A stretch of DNA of 39,349 bases from Candidatus Wolfebacteria bacterium. GTDB taxonomy: Bacteria > Patescibacteriota > Minisyncoccia > Phycocordibacterales > GCA-2401445. Below are positions 1-6,938 of this stretch, in pieces (the first letter of the stretch is position 1; every line of letters starts with the position of its first letter). Location: contig NVTD01000004.1 in NCBI GenBank assembly GCA_002401445.1, positions 5,605 through 44,953 of the forward strand. The letters run 5' to 3'. A model generated the notes under the pieces. It was given only the letters and a program-made list of their open reading frames with translations. It ran no database searches and was not told the DNA's origin. The position numbers and the translations under genes are program-made.

Positions 1-1806
1 GGCCCACGACGCCAAACAGGAAGCCGCACAACACGTAGCGGACAACTGTCTCGTCGTGGTCCAGAGAAGCGTGGTAAAGCCCCAGAGAAGACAACAGCGA
101 CCACTCACAAGAAGAAACTAACACTCCCTCCTCCAGGAGATGCTGTTCGTATTATTCCGATTGGCGGAGTTGAAGAAGTGGGACGAAACATGACTGCGAT
201 TGAATACAAGGATGACATTATTGTTATCGATGCTGGTTTCCAATTCAAAGAAGAAGAAACACCTGGAATCGATTACATCCTCCCAAACACGCAATACCTT
301 GAAGAAAACAAGGACAAAATTCGTGGCCTACTTGTCTCACACGGACACTTGGACCACATCGGGGGTATTCCATTTCTTATGGATAGAATTGGTAATCCAA
401 AGATTCACACACGAAATCTAACCGCAATAATGATCCAGAAACGTCAGACAGAATTTCCTCACTTGGAACCTCTCGATATAGATGTTGTAGAAGGAAACGA
501 AACAGTAATGCTTGGGAAATTAAAAGTACGGTTTTTCGCAGTGACTCATACGATACCCGATTCAATGGGAATAATTATTGAAACACCATACGGAAGTATT
601 GTGACACCAGGAGACTTTAAACTAACTCACACTGACGGGGTACCTCACCCTGAAGAGGAAAAGAGTTACAAGGTATTTGAAAAGGAAAAAGTTCTTCTCA
701 TGCTTTCTGACTCTACCAGCGTAGACAAACCTGGATTCTCAACTCCAGAACATGTGGTAAATAAAAACCTCGACGAAATAATTCGTACGACTAAAGGACG
801 TTTAATCATTGGAACTTTTGCATCACAACTTGAACGCCTCATCAAACTAATAGAATCCGCAGAACGCTACAAGAAGAAAGTGGTTCTTGAGGGTCGTAGT
901 ATGAAGGTAAATATCGAGATCGCACAGATTGCAGGTCTATTTACCCCTAAAAAGGACACTATAATTGCTTCTCAGGATATTGATAATTACCCACCGTCTA
1001 AAATTTTAATCCTTTCAACTGGTGCTCAAGGTGAGGAATTTGCCGCACTAATGAGAATCGCAACAAAGACACATAAATACATTCGTCTTACAAAGATGGA
1101 TACAGTCATTCTTTCTTCCTCAGTTATTCCAGGAAATGAAAAGACTATTCAAAAGCTTAAAGACAATCTTGCTCGCAACCAAGCACATATAATCACCTAT
1201 CAAACAAGTGCTGTTCAGATTCACTCATCAGGTCACGGAAGCCAAGAAGAAATAAAATGGCTACACAAAAAGGTACAGCCAAAATTCTTTATTCCGATTC
1301 ATGGAACACACTATATGTTGCGACAACATGCACGGCTGGCTGAATCACTCGGCATGGACCCAAAGAACATCGTGGTACCCGATAACAATATGGTGATCGA
1401 TGTCACAGACAAAGGCATGAAGGTACACAAGGAGAGTGCCGGTGAAGGCATGGTACTTGTGGATGGATTCGCTATTGGAAATATTCAAGAAGTAGTACTT
1501 CGAGATCGCCATATGCTGGCACAGGACGGTATGTTCGTGATTATCGCTACCGTTAATTCAAAGACTGGTAAATTGCGAAAGTCTCCAGATATTATTTCTC
1601 GAGGATTTGTATATCTACGTGAATCTCAAGACTTACTTCATCAAGCGAGAATAATAACAAAGAAAACAGTTGAAGAAGCAACTCGCGGAATGAATCCAAT
1701 TAACTTTGACGATATTAAAACAAAAGTAACGGATGAGGTTGCCAAATTCCTATTCCAAAAAACAGCAAAACGACCGATTGTTATACCCGTACTGCTTGGG
1801 ATATAA
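1..1806 (+). CDS. rnj: Ribonuclease J (5' end outside window)
   Basis: Metallo-beta-lactamase/beta-CASP ribonuclease that processes and degrades mRNA and rRNA in the cytoplasm. The reading frame is open from base 1, so the gene starts upstream. The first ~45 visible codons are a basic, low-complexity Arg/Lys/Gly/Thr-rich extension, followed by the family's usual start of the fold (VRIIPIGGVEEVGRNMT), which lies upstream of the ATG at 178. A start at 178 would therefore cut off the first beta strand. The Zn-binding HxHxDH motif (SHGHLDH) lies at about residues 55-60 counted from 178, and the later beta-CASP histidines appear in SSGHGS and PIHGTHYML. The C-terminal domain ends in VIPVLLGI. A rho-independent terminator follows directly. 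The family assignment is firm; the true start cannot be seen. Confidence 0.95.
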   Translation, partial: GPRRQTGSRTTRSGQLSRRGPEKRGKAPEKTTATTHKKKLTLPPPGDAVRIIPIGGVEEVGRNMTAIEYKDDIIVIDAGFQFKEEETPGIDYILPNTQYLEENKDKIRGLLVSHGHLDHIGGIPFLMDRIGNPKIHTRNLTAIMIQKRQTEFPHLEPLDIDVVEGNETVMLGKLKVRFFAVTHTIPDSMGIIIETPYGSIVTPGDFKLTHTDGVPHPEEEKSYKVFEKEKVLLMLSDSTSVDKPGFSTPEHVVNKNLDEIIRTTKGRLIIGTFASQLERLIKLIESAERYKKKVVLEGRSMKVNIEIAQIAGLFTPKKDTIIASQDIDNYPPSKILILSTGAQGEEFAALMRIATKTHKYIRLTKMDTVILSSSVIPGNEKTIQKLKDNLARNQAHIITYQTSAVQIHSSGHGSQEEIKWLHKKVQPKFFIPIHGTHYMLRQHARLAESLGMDPKNIVVPDNNMVIDVTDKGMKVHKESAGEGMVLVDGFAIGNIQEVVLRDRHMLAQDGMFVIIATVNSKTGKLRKSPDIISRGFVYLRESQDLLHQARIITKKTVEEATRGMNPINFDDIKTKVTDEVAKFLFQKTAKRPIVIPVLLGI

Positions 1807-1820
1807 ATAACAGGCTCCAA

Positions 1821-1850
1821 AAAGCCATTCCCCATTCGGAATGGTTTTTT
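1821..1850 (+). terminator. Rho-independent terminator after RNase J
   Basis: Stem CCATTCC (1825-1831) / GGAATGG (1838-1844) with a 6-nt loop, followed by six T. It lies 15 nt after the RNase J stop codon. Confidence 0.9.
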
Positions 1851-1875
1851 GTTGTATGCACGATACAATACAAGA

Positions 1876-3045
1876 ATGCTAAAAACTCATGTAATAAAAA
1901 AAAGTAAATTGCTCGGAATATCCCTGCTTGGTTTTTTATTTACAATACAATATAGTTTGCCAATATACATAAACTCCTCTTTCCTAGCATCACTTACTAC
2001 TGAATGGTTCTTTGGTTTTATATATCCACTCGCGTCTATACTTTCGATATTACTGTTTATAAACGCCCCTCACCTACTACAAAAATTCGGAAATTACCGA
2101 ATCGGAATTGCGATGTTTTTGATAAACATGGCAACTCTTTTAGTTATGGCCTTTTCAAATACAAGTAGTGTAATTATTGCTGCGTTTATAGTCAACTTTG
2201 CGTCAGTTGCATTCACCTATCTAACATTTGACGTAATCATAGAGCACAGCTCGTTAAATGCATCTACAGGAACTGTACGTGGTCTGTTCTTCACTGGTCT
2301 AAATATCGCTTGGCTTTTCGGCCCACTACTCGGAGCTTTTGTTCTAGCACATGGTGATTATTGGCATGTATATACTCTATCTGCACTCATGATGATTCCA
2401 TTCATATTTTTATTCCGTATCCATTCCAAAGAATTCACCGACCCACCCTACATAAAAAGTTCACTTTGGAAAACATTCCGTAAAATATCAAAAGACAGAA
2501 ATGTATACAAAATTTTTATGGCAAAGTTTTTGCTACATTTTTTCTTTGCACTTATGGTTATCTATATGCCTATATACCTAAGTAGCCACATAGGACTTTC
2601 TTGGGAAACTATTGGTATTATATTTGCAATTATACTTCTACCATTTGCTCTACTAGAGGCACCTCTCGGTAGACTTGCTGATACACTTTGGGGGGAGAAA
2701 GAAATACTTTCTGTAGGATTTATCATCACCGCCTTAAGCACAATATTGATTTCATTCACTGTAACGACGTCTGCGATTATTTGGACCCTAGTACTTTTTG
2801 CCACGCGTATCGGAGCAAGTATGATAGAGATAATGACAGAAACATACCTCTTCAAAAAAATAAGCGACGTGAATATAAATATAATGAGTCTTTTTAGAAC
2901 TATGCGTCCATGGGCGTATATTAGTTGTCCGTTAGTAGTTACACTACTACTCACAATGATCGACTTGCGCTATGTATTTGGAGTTATTGGAATACTGCTT
3001 CTTTATGGGTTGCGATATAGTCTTACCCTCAAGGATACTAGATAA
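1876..3045 (+). CDS. MFS-type membrane transporter
   Basis: About 389 residues, almost entirely hydrophobic, with roughly 12 predicted membrane helices in two halves separated by a polar loop around residues 185-210. This is the plan of the Major Facilitator Superfamily. A basic loop with GRLADTLWGEKE near the middle of the second half matches the MFS loop 8-9 type motif. The substrate cannot be inferred. The frame can be extended to a TTG at 1849, but that codon overlaps the T tract of the preceding terminator. The ATG at 1876 is preferred because a -10-like TACAAT (1864-1869) lies only 6 nt upstream, which suggests a leaderless transcript. The gene stands alone between the RNase J terminator and the promoter at 3048. 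Confidence 0.8.
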   Translation: MLKTHVIKKSKLLGISLLGFLFTIQYSLPIYINSSFLASLTTEWFFGFIYPLASILSILLFINAPHLLQKFGNYRIGIAMFLINMATLLVMAFSNTSSVIIAAFIVNFASVAFTYLTFDVIIEHSSLNASTGTVRGLFFTGLNIAWLFGPLLGAFVLAHGDYWHVYTLSALMMIPFIFLFRIHSKEFTDPPYIKSSLWKTFRKISKDRNVYKIFMAKFLLHFFFALMVIYMPIYLSSHIGLSWETIGIIFAIILLPFALLEAPLGRLADTLWGEKEILSVGFIITALSTILISFTVTTSAIIWTLVLFATRIGASMIEIMTETYLFKKISDVNINIMSLFRTMRPWAYISCPLVVTLLLTMIDLRYVFGVIGILLLYGLRYSLTLKDTR

Positions 3046-3047
3046 TA

Positions 3048-3109
3048 TTGCCAACATAACTTTCTCGTGTTATTGTCTACCAAGAAAAAATCCCTGCATC
3101 GACGTGGGG
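3048..3109 (+). promoter_or_regulatory. Promoter plus conserved leader hairpin (copy 1)
   Basis: TTGCCA (3048-3053), a 17-nt spacer, then TATTGT (3071-3076). Fifteen nt after the -10 box comes a hairpin: CCCTGC (3092-3097), loop ATCGAC (3098-3103), GTGGGG (3104-3109). An AAGGAG Shine-Dalgarno sequence (3115-3120) and the HAD gene ATG at 3131 follow. The hairpin and its position relative to the promoter and start codon are repeated at 4716-4733. The one stem difference (T at 3095, C at 4719) keeps pairing as a G-U wobble. Confidence 0.6.
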
Positions 3110-3130
3110 TATAAAAGGAGATCTTGAACA

Positions 3131-3790
3131 ATGACCAACAAATTAGGAGTAATTAAAATCGCAATTGATTTTGATGGTACCATTGCGTATTCTCGTGATT
3201 ACAAAGACGGCGAATATCTAAAGCTCAATGCAATTTTTGAAGCATATGGTATTCCTTACGCCACAGTTCGTCAGGCATATAAAGATGTCAGAGATCGTGG
3301 TTTTTCGCCCAATCGTTTTGTCACAACATTGCATGACGCGGGTTATGACTTTAGCACTGATGATGCTTTAGGGGCGATTCAACGATGGATTGGCGAAAAT
3401 CTAGTTATTTATGACGACGCCAAAAAAGCACTGCCGATCTGGATGAACAAAGGCATCAACGTTATCATTGTCACAACAGGTGAGGCGGATTGGCAAGTGC
3501 AAAAGATTACAGCATTAAACATTAATCCCTCTGAGGTTATTGTCACGAGCTCGGATGAGGAGAAGATGTTTGTGATAAAAAAGCTTGCAGAATCCTCAAA
3601 AATTATTGCCATTGATGACAAAGCGACAATGTTGGATATGCTTCGCGACATTGATTCTGACGGTGAACTTTTTGTAACCACAAGAATTCTTCGACAAGAG
3701 AGCAAATACATAACGCAAAAACCACGCCATGATCACATCAGTGTCATATCACTACTTGATTCAAGAATAGATGAGATACTTGGTTTCTGA
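3131..3790 (+). CDS. HAD superfamily hydrolase-like protein
   Basis: 219 residues. HAD motif I is IAIDFDGT with Asp13 and Asp15. Motif II is the Thr pair in IIVTTGEADW, a candidate motif III Lys is in EEKMFVIKKL, and motif IV is IIAIDDKA. Together these give the phosphoaspartate chemistry of a cytoplasmic phosphatase. A helical cap seems to be inserted after motif I (about residues 25-90). The substrate is unknown. A strong AAGGAG Shine-Dalgarno sequence 10 nt upstream supports the ATG. The gene is monocistronic, with its own promoter and leader hairpin upstream and a terminator at 3835. It ends in TGA, which argues that UGA is a stop codon here. Confidence 0.8.
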   Translation: MTNKLGVIKIAIDFDGTIAYSRDYKDGEYLKLNAIFEAYGIPYATVRQAYKDVRDRGFSPNRFVTTLHDAGYDFSTDDALGAIQRWIGENLVIYDDAKKALPIWMNKGINVIIVTTGEADWQVQKITALNINPSEVIVTSSDEEKMFVIKKLAESSKIIAIDDKATMLDMLRDIDSDGELFVTTRILRQESKYITQKPRHDHISVISLLDSRIDEILGF

Positions 3791-3834
3791 CATTATTGAT
3801 TAAAAAGAGATTTATAGACTCTATATGAGTCTCC

Positions 3835-3870
3835 AAGAAGCGCTAACCCACAAAGTATGCGCTTCTTTTT
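3835..3870 (+). terminator. Rho-independent terminator after HAD gene
   Basis: Stem AAGAAGCGC (3835-3843) / GCGCTTCTT (3859-3867) with a 15-nt loop and a T run overlapping the stem end. Confidence 0.85.
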
Positions 3871-3977
3871 ATTAGCGACGTAGAGCTTAGAAAAAAGAGG
3901 GGGTCAGACCCCACCTTTCGCCCATGCTTTTTATAGAAATCGTAGACTGTTTTCTGAAAAGCCTCTATTTTGATCAT
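3843..3977 (-). pseudogene. mutY (adenine glycosylase) 5' remnant
   Basis: From an ATG at 3977 the minus strand reads MIKIEAFQKTVYDFYKKHGRK. This matches the usual N-terminus of MutY-type A/G-specific adenine glycosylases (FQKTV-W/Y-D-F/Y-YKKHGR, then normally LPWR). After about 21 codons the similarity stops exactly at the palindrome at 3900-3912. The frame then continues through unrelated sequence, including the preceding terminator, to a stop at 3843-3845. The catalytic helix-hairpin-helix and Fe-S regions are absent, so this is a non-functional fragment. The similarity is from recall of the family, not a search. Confidence 0.6.
3900..3912. repeat. GGGGTC-A-GACCCC palindrome (REP-like)
   Basis: A perfect 6-bp inverted repeat around a single A, embedded in AAAAAAGAGG...CCACC. 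Palindromes of this form are often found beside REP-associated or IS200-like Y1 transposases and as solitary relics. No transposase gene is visible here. It marks the breakpoint of the mutY remnant. Confidence 0.55.
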
Positions 3978-4010
3978 TTCTCTATTATACGCATGTGTAT
4001 GACAAAAAAC

Positions 4011-4038
4011 TTGACATTTGTATATAGTGTGATATAGT
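4011..4038 (+). promoter_or_regulatory. Sigma70-type promoter
   Basis: TTGACA (4011-4016), a 16-nt spacer, TATAGT (4033-4038). The predicted start point lies about 40 nt before the ATG at 4087. The leader contains a small inverted repeat, TTGCA-TCC-TGCAA (about 4053-4065), but not the hairpin found at 3092 and 4716. Confidence 0.75.
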
Positions 4039-4086
4039 ACTGTAGAACTTCATTGCATCCTGCAAGAAGAAACTTGGAACGTTCTT

Positions 4087-4587
4087 ATGAAAATAACATC
4101 GACACACATCTATTCTGCCAATACGGTATTCGCAATATTCTTGGGAATGCTTTTTGCGTTTTGGTCCAAAGGAAATACTGACACATTGGAGATGCTTCTA
4201 CATTCCGGAATTGGAATTGGAATCATTATTGTACTTGCCAAATTACACGCTAATCGAGTAACCGAACTTGAACGTGGTTATGGAAACCCACTTGATGCAG
4301 AACGAGTGCTCACATTTGGTCAGATCTACTGGTGTGCCCGTCTCACCAGTGACACAAGAATTGATACTCGCATCGATAAACAGAATGTCATGGTTGAATT
4401 TCCCCAAGACATGTCCGACGATTTTGAGTCAGCATCTCCCAGCAATCCTGTGGCGTTCGTCCTTCTTGAACACGAAGACTACACATACAATTGTCCTGAA
4501 GGAGTAACCTGTGTCAAAAAAATTGTACTCAAAGGATTCAAACAGAGATCTCCAGGAGCATCGAGAAAAGAGCCCCAGTTCACATAA
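4087..4587 (+). CDS. Small two-helix membrane protein, unknown function
   Basis: 166 residues, not recognised. Two hydrophobic helices (about residues 11-27 and 36-52) form an N-terminal hairpin. A soluble domain of about 110 residues follows, rich in charged and aromatic residues, with Cys residues in IYWCARL and NCPEGVTCVKK. With two short-loop helices the soluble part most likely faces the cytoplasm, on the same side as the N-terminus. The overall design (helix hairpin plus soluble tail) resembles the next gene at 4752, although I see no clear sequence identity. The Shine-Dalgarno sequence is weak. The gene has its own promoter (4011) and terminator (4617), so it is a self-contained cassette. 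Confidence 0.75.
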   Translation: MKITSTHIYSANTVFAIFLGMLFAFWSKGNTDTLEMLLHSGIGIGIIIVLAKLHANRVTELERGYGNPLDAERVLTFGQIYWCARLTSDTRIDTRIDKQNVMVEFPQDMSDDFESASPSNPVAFVLLEHEDYTYNCPEGVTCVKKIVLKGFKQRSPGASRKEPQFT

Positions 4588-4616
4588 GTAAAATCCTTTA
4601 CTTTCGTAAAGACATT

Positions 4617-4649
4617 CAACCCAAGCCAGTTTGCTTGGGTTGTTTTTTT
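4617..4649 (+). terminator. Rho-independent terminator
   Basis: Ten-bp perfect stem CAACCCAAGC (4617-4626) / GCTTGGGTTG (4633-4642), 6-nt loop, then seven T. Confidence 0.93.
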
Positions 4650-4670
4650 ATATAGACTATTTAACAAATG

Positions 4671-4734
4671 TTGACTAAGGCTATGTACTGAAGTATAGTC
4701 ACTTCAGATTAGAATCCCCGCATCGACGTGGGGG
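4671..4734 (+). promoter_or_regulatory. Promoter plus conserved leader hairpin (copy 2)
   Basis: TTGACT (4671-4676), a 17-nt spacer, TATAGT (4694-4699). Sixteen nt later comes the hairpin CCCCGC (4716-4721), loop ATCGAC (4722-4727), GTGGGG (4728-4733). A TGGAG Shine-Dalgarno sequence and the ATG at 4752 follow. The core GCATCGACGTGGGG is identical to copy 1 at 3096-3109, and so is the arrangement promoter, hairpin, Shine-Dalgarno, start. Confidence 0.65.
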
Positions 4735-4751
4735 AAAATGGAGTTTGAAAA

Positions 4752-5309
4752 ATGATCAAAGAAAATCAAATGGCAATACTCGCCGTTGCATGTGTAGTAT
4801 TAGTATTTACACTTGGAATAAGTGGCACTAATCTATTCTCCCCACAGGGGGATGCTTATATGGGTAGTTTCTCACTTCTACTTTTCGCGGGTGCAATACT
4901 TATCGCACTTGCAATAGTAAGTATGTTATTTGGGCAAAAGATAACAGATCTCATCAATCGCCAAGGTACGGCTTTGCATGCAGATGCGGCGCTCATTAAA
5001 GGTAAGTTATACCATTGCTTCAGAGTGTATGACGATTATACGATTAGTGTACACTTATACGGCGAGTACAGAACAGTTGGGTTTGCACACAAAGTAGAGG
5101 GTCTTAGTAAGAATCCTCCAGCTGGAGGTGAACCATTCGCATATATTGAAAAAGATGGCGACCAACACTCTACTGGTTATGGTTCATCATTTGTACTACT
5201 AGTACGTGAACAACTCATCAACAGAAATCATACCGGAAGAACTGACCCAACAATGTCTGCTACAAATACATCCTTCGCAAAATCGAAGCTAGAAATAGCC
5301 TCTACATAG
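4752..5309 (+). CDS. Small two-helix membrane protein, unknown function
   Basis: 185 residues, not recognised. Hydrophobic helices lie at about residues 7-25 and 38-60. A soluble tail of about 120 residues follows, probably cytoplasmic, with a likely beta-rich stretch (GKLYHCFRVYDDYTISVHLYG) and a Ser/Thr/Asn-rich end. A TGGAG sequence upstream supports this ATG. It shares its leader hairpin with the unrelated HAD gene at 3131 and its overall design with the protein at 4087. A terminator at 5332 makes it monocistronic. Confidence 0.75.
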   Translation: MIKENQMAILAVACVVLVFTLGISGTNLFSPQGDAYMGSFSLLLFAGAILIALAIVSMLFGQKITDLINRQGTALHADAALIKGKLYHCFRVYDDYTISVHLYGEYRTVGFAHKVEGLSKNPPAGGEPFAYIEKDGDQHSTGYGSSFVLLVREQLINRNHTGRTDPTMSATNTSFAKSKLEIAST

Positions 5310-5331
5310 TCCATTCCAATCCTTGTAATCG

Positions 5332-5361
5332 ACCCGAGACACTTTGTCTCGGGTTTGTTTT
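5332..5361 (+). terminator. Rho-independent terminator
   Basis: Ten-bp stem ACCCGAGACA (5332-5341) / TGTCTCGGGT (5345-5354), 3-nt loop CTT, then TTG and a run of T. The T run is only on the plus strand, so it mainly serves the gene at 4752. Confidence 0.92.
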
Positions 5362-5362
5362 T

Positions 5363-6022
5363 TTATAATCCAGCCAGTTTCTCACACCGATCATGATCAT
5401 GCTTGCGTGCAGGACAATATGCACGACCGAAATCGATAAGTAAATACGTAAGGTGGAACCACTGCTTTTTCGGAAACAATTTCATTAAATCCTGCTCGAT
5501 TTTTATCGGATCAGTATTCTTGGTTAATCCAAATTTGTATGCAATACGTTTTACATGCGTATCAACGGCAATACCTTCTACAACACCGTATGCGTTACCT
5601 AATACAACATTTGCGGTCTTACGTGCTACTCCAGGGAGTGTCAGCATATCACTCATGGTGTGTGGTACTTCCCCATCAAAAGTATCCCTCACAATTCTTG
5701 CTGACTCTTTAATGCGTTTTGCTTTTTGTTTATAAAAACCTGTTGGCAATACATCCTTTTCTAGGACTGACAACTTTGCATTCGCATAGTCATCTAGTGT
5801 CTTATATTTTTTGAAAAGTGTTTTAGTAACTTTGTTTACTTGTTTATCAGTACATTGAGCAGAAAGCATGACAGACACCAATAACTCCCAATCATTGGAG
5901 TACTCCAAAATCATCCCCGCTGTGGGAAATAGTTTTTGTAGTTTCTTATATATATGTCCTGCCCGACTGAGCGACCTCAGTCGTTCGGGCGGGCCTGCCC
6001 GTTTTTTCTCCACCTCATTCAT
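5363..6022 (-). CDS. nth: Endonuclease III (base-excision DNA glycosylase/AP lyase)
   Basis: 219 residues. The helix-hairpin-helix LPGVARKTANVVLG carries the lysine nucleophile at about residue 135, and VDTHVKR carries the catalytic Asp at about 154. These are the Nth signatures for removal of oxidised pyrimidines with AP-lyase activity. Two things are odd. First, the C-terminal Fe-S motif is incomplete: at the four positions of the usual C-x6-C-x2-C-x5-C pattern it has Cys203, His210, Cys213 and Leu219 (last residue). Second, residues ~8-22 (RAGPPERLRSLSRAG) come from a palindromic repeat (5958-5993) inserted in frame before the conserved core at HIYKKLQKLFP. The function should survive because both active-site residues are intact. 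Confidence 0.9.
   Translation of the reverse strand: MNEVEKKRAGPPERLRSLSRAGHIYKKLQKLFPTAGMILEYSNDWELLVSVMLSAQCTDKQVNKVTKTLFKKYKTLDDYANAKLSVLEKDVLPTGFYKQKAKRIKESARIVRDTFDGEVPHTMSDMLTLPGVARKTANVVLGNAYGVVEGIAVDTHVKRIAYKFGLTKNTDPIKIEQDLMKLFPKKQWFHLTYLLIDFGRAYCPARKHDHDRCEKLAGL
5958..5993. repeat. 36-bp palindromic repeat inside nth
   Basis: Plus strand: CCTGCCCGACTGAG, a CGAC loop, then CTCAGTCGTTCGGGCGGG. This is an imperfect long hairpin with CCTGCCCG at one end and GGCGGG at the other. Its length is a multiple of three and it is read through in the nth frame. CCTGCCCG is repeated directly after it (5994-6001). A second element with the same ends but a different core lies at 33054-33084. Confidence 0.7.
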
Positions 6023-6039
6023 GAGGCCAATATTAACAC

Positions 6040-6062
6040 AAAAGCCCGCGACCGCGGGCTCC
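6040..6062. terminator. Bidirectional terminator hairpin
   Basis: AGCCCGCG (6043-6050), AC, CGCGGGCT (6053-6060), flanked by AAAA on the left and CCTTTTT on the right. On the minus strand it separates the small Cys-rich gene from nth. Confidence 0.8.
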
Positions 6063-6088
6063 TTTTTATTTATCCAAAATCATTCAAC

Positions 6089-6262
6089 CTATTCGTCCCC
6101 ATCATTACTCTCTTCAGATTCTTTTGGAGCATTATGTCCTGCGACACCACCATCACAATTACATACAACCAATTCATTTCCCTTGCTATTGCACCCCTCC
6201 GTTGAACATGTACCTGGTACGTCGTTCGCTCCTCCACATGTCTCGCATATATGATGTTCCAT
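6089..6262 (-). CDS. 57-residue Cys-rich (zinc-binding-like) small protein
   Basis: Short minus-strand frame reading MEHHICETCGGANDVPGTC at the start. Cysteines fall at about residues 6, 9, 19, 24, 34 and 36, as CxxC, C-x4-C and CxC groups, with histidines at 3, 4 and 42. The spacing suggests one or two small zinc sites. The C-terminus is acidic (KESEESNDGDE). No strong Shine-Dalgarno sequence is seen; a GAGGAA lies about 30 nt upstream. The terminator at 6040-6062 follows it, which supports a real transcription unit. The function is unknown. Confidence 0.6.
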   Translation of the reverse strand: MEHHICETCGGANDVPGTCSTEGCNSKGNELVVCNCDGGVAGHNAPKESEESNDGDE

Positions 6263-6303
6263 ACTAATTAAGTTAAATAATAATTGTTCCTCAATTATAT
6301 ACT

Positions 6304-6329
6304 AAAAAATCCCCATGCAAATGAGGATT
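6304..6329 (-). terminator. Terminator after Lys-tailed membrane protein gene
   Basis: On the minus strand AATCC (6325-6329 complement), an inner TCAT/ATGG part, GGATT (6308-6312 complement), then a T run (A run 6304-6309 on plus). Confidence 0.75.
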
Positions 6330-6351
6330 CGGCAATCACAAGCACATAAAC

Positions 6352-6759
6352 CTATTTTTTCTTCTCCTTGGCCTTCTTCTTAGCTACTTTTCTAATTACT
6401 TTCCTAACTACTTTCTTAACTATTTTTTTAATAATTTTCTTTGCAGGCGCTTTTGACGCATTAACGGTTAGCTTTTTAACCCCTTTGACACGTGGAGTGA
6501 TATGCTTGGTATGCATAATACTCTGGACAATACCTACAATGTTTACCAAACGAAACATATCATGAGCAATCTCGCCCATAATATCTCGTACTTCATGAAC
6601 AAGAGCGCTACCTTCTATCTTAGCTCTATGTGATACATGTCTTACATCTGAAAGAATTCGCAATATATACACTAAAACGGACACCACTAAAGCAGAAATT
6701 AAAATTGTTGCTCCTGTTGCAACGTAATAAAAAGCGTCTGAAAGAAGTACTGCGGCCAT
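6352..6759 (-). CDS. Membrane protein with Lys-rich tail, unknown function
   Basis: 135 residues. One transmembrane helix lies at about residues 11-34. An amphipathic middle part of about 60 residues contains HEVRDIMGEIAHDMFRLVNIVG. The C-terminus (from about residue 92) is almost all Lys/Ala/Val/Ile/Arg, like histone H1-type tails (KKIVKKVVRKVIRKVAKKK). Such a tail could bind nucleic acid or acidic surface polymers; this is inference. It is transcribed divergently from arsR and has its own terminator. Confidence 0.7.
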   Translation of the reverse strand: MAAVLLSDAFYYVATGATILISALVVSVLVYILRILSDVRHVSHRAKIEGSALVHEVRDIMGEIAHDMFRLVNIVGIVQSIMHTKHITPRVKGVKKLTVNASKAPAKKIIKKIVKKVVRKVIRKVAKKKAKEKKK

Positions 6760-6880
6760 GTCAAGATTATAGCAGAATTAAAGCATAACTATTTTGACAC
6801 CCTGTGGAAAAAATTACATCTTCGTATTCACCGTATCCGTAACATCTGCTTATATAGAATGGTTATACCCTATATACAAG

Positions 6881-6924
6881 TTGACACGCATGGTACTTAC
6901 ATTAAAATATGAATATATGTTCAT
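6881..6924 (+). promoter_or_regulatory. arsR promoter with overlapping operator palindrome
   Basis: TTGACA (6881-6886), a 16-nt spacer, TAAAAT (6903-6908). Directly after the -10 box, over the predicted start point, lies ATGAATATATGTTCAT (6909-6924). This 16-bp inverted repeat has a single mismatched pair and resembles operators of the ArsR/SmtB family (ATGAA-N6-TTCAT). It implies autorepression of the whole redox operon. Confidence 0.65.
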
Positions 6925-6938
6925 ACATTAATATATCT

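Noticed and set aside
6909-6938. Earlier ATG start for the ArsR protein
   Set aside because: It lies in the operator palindrome directly after the -10 box, upstream of the expected transcript start.
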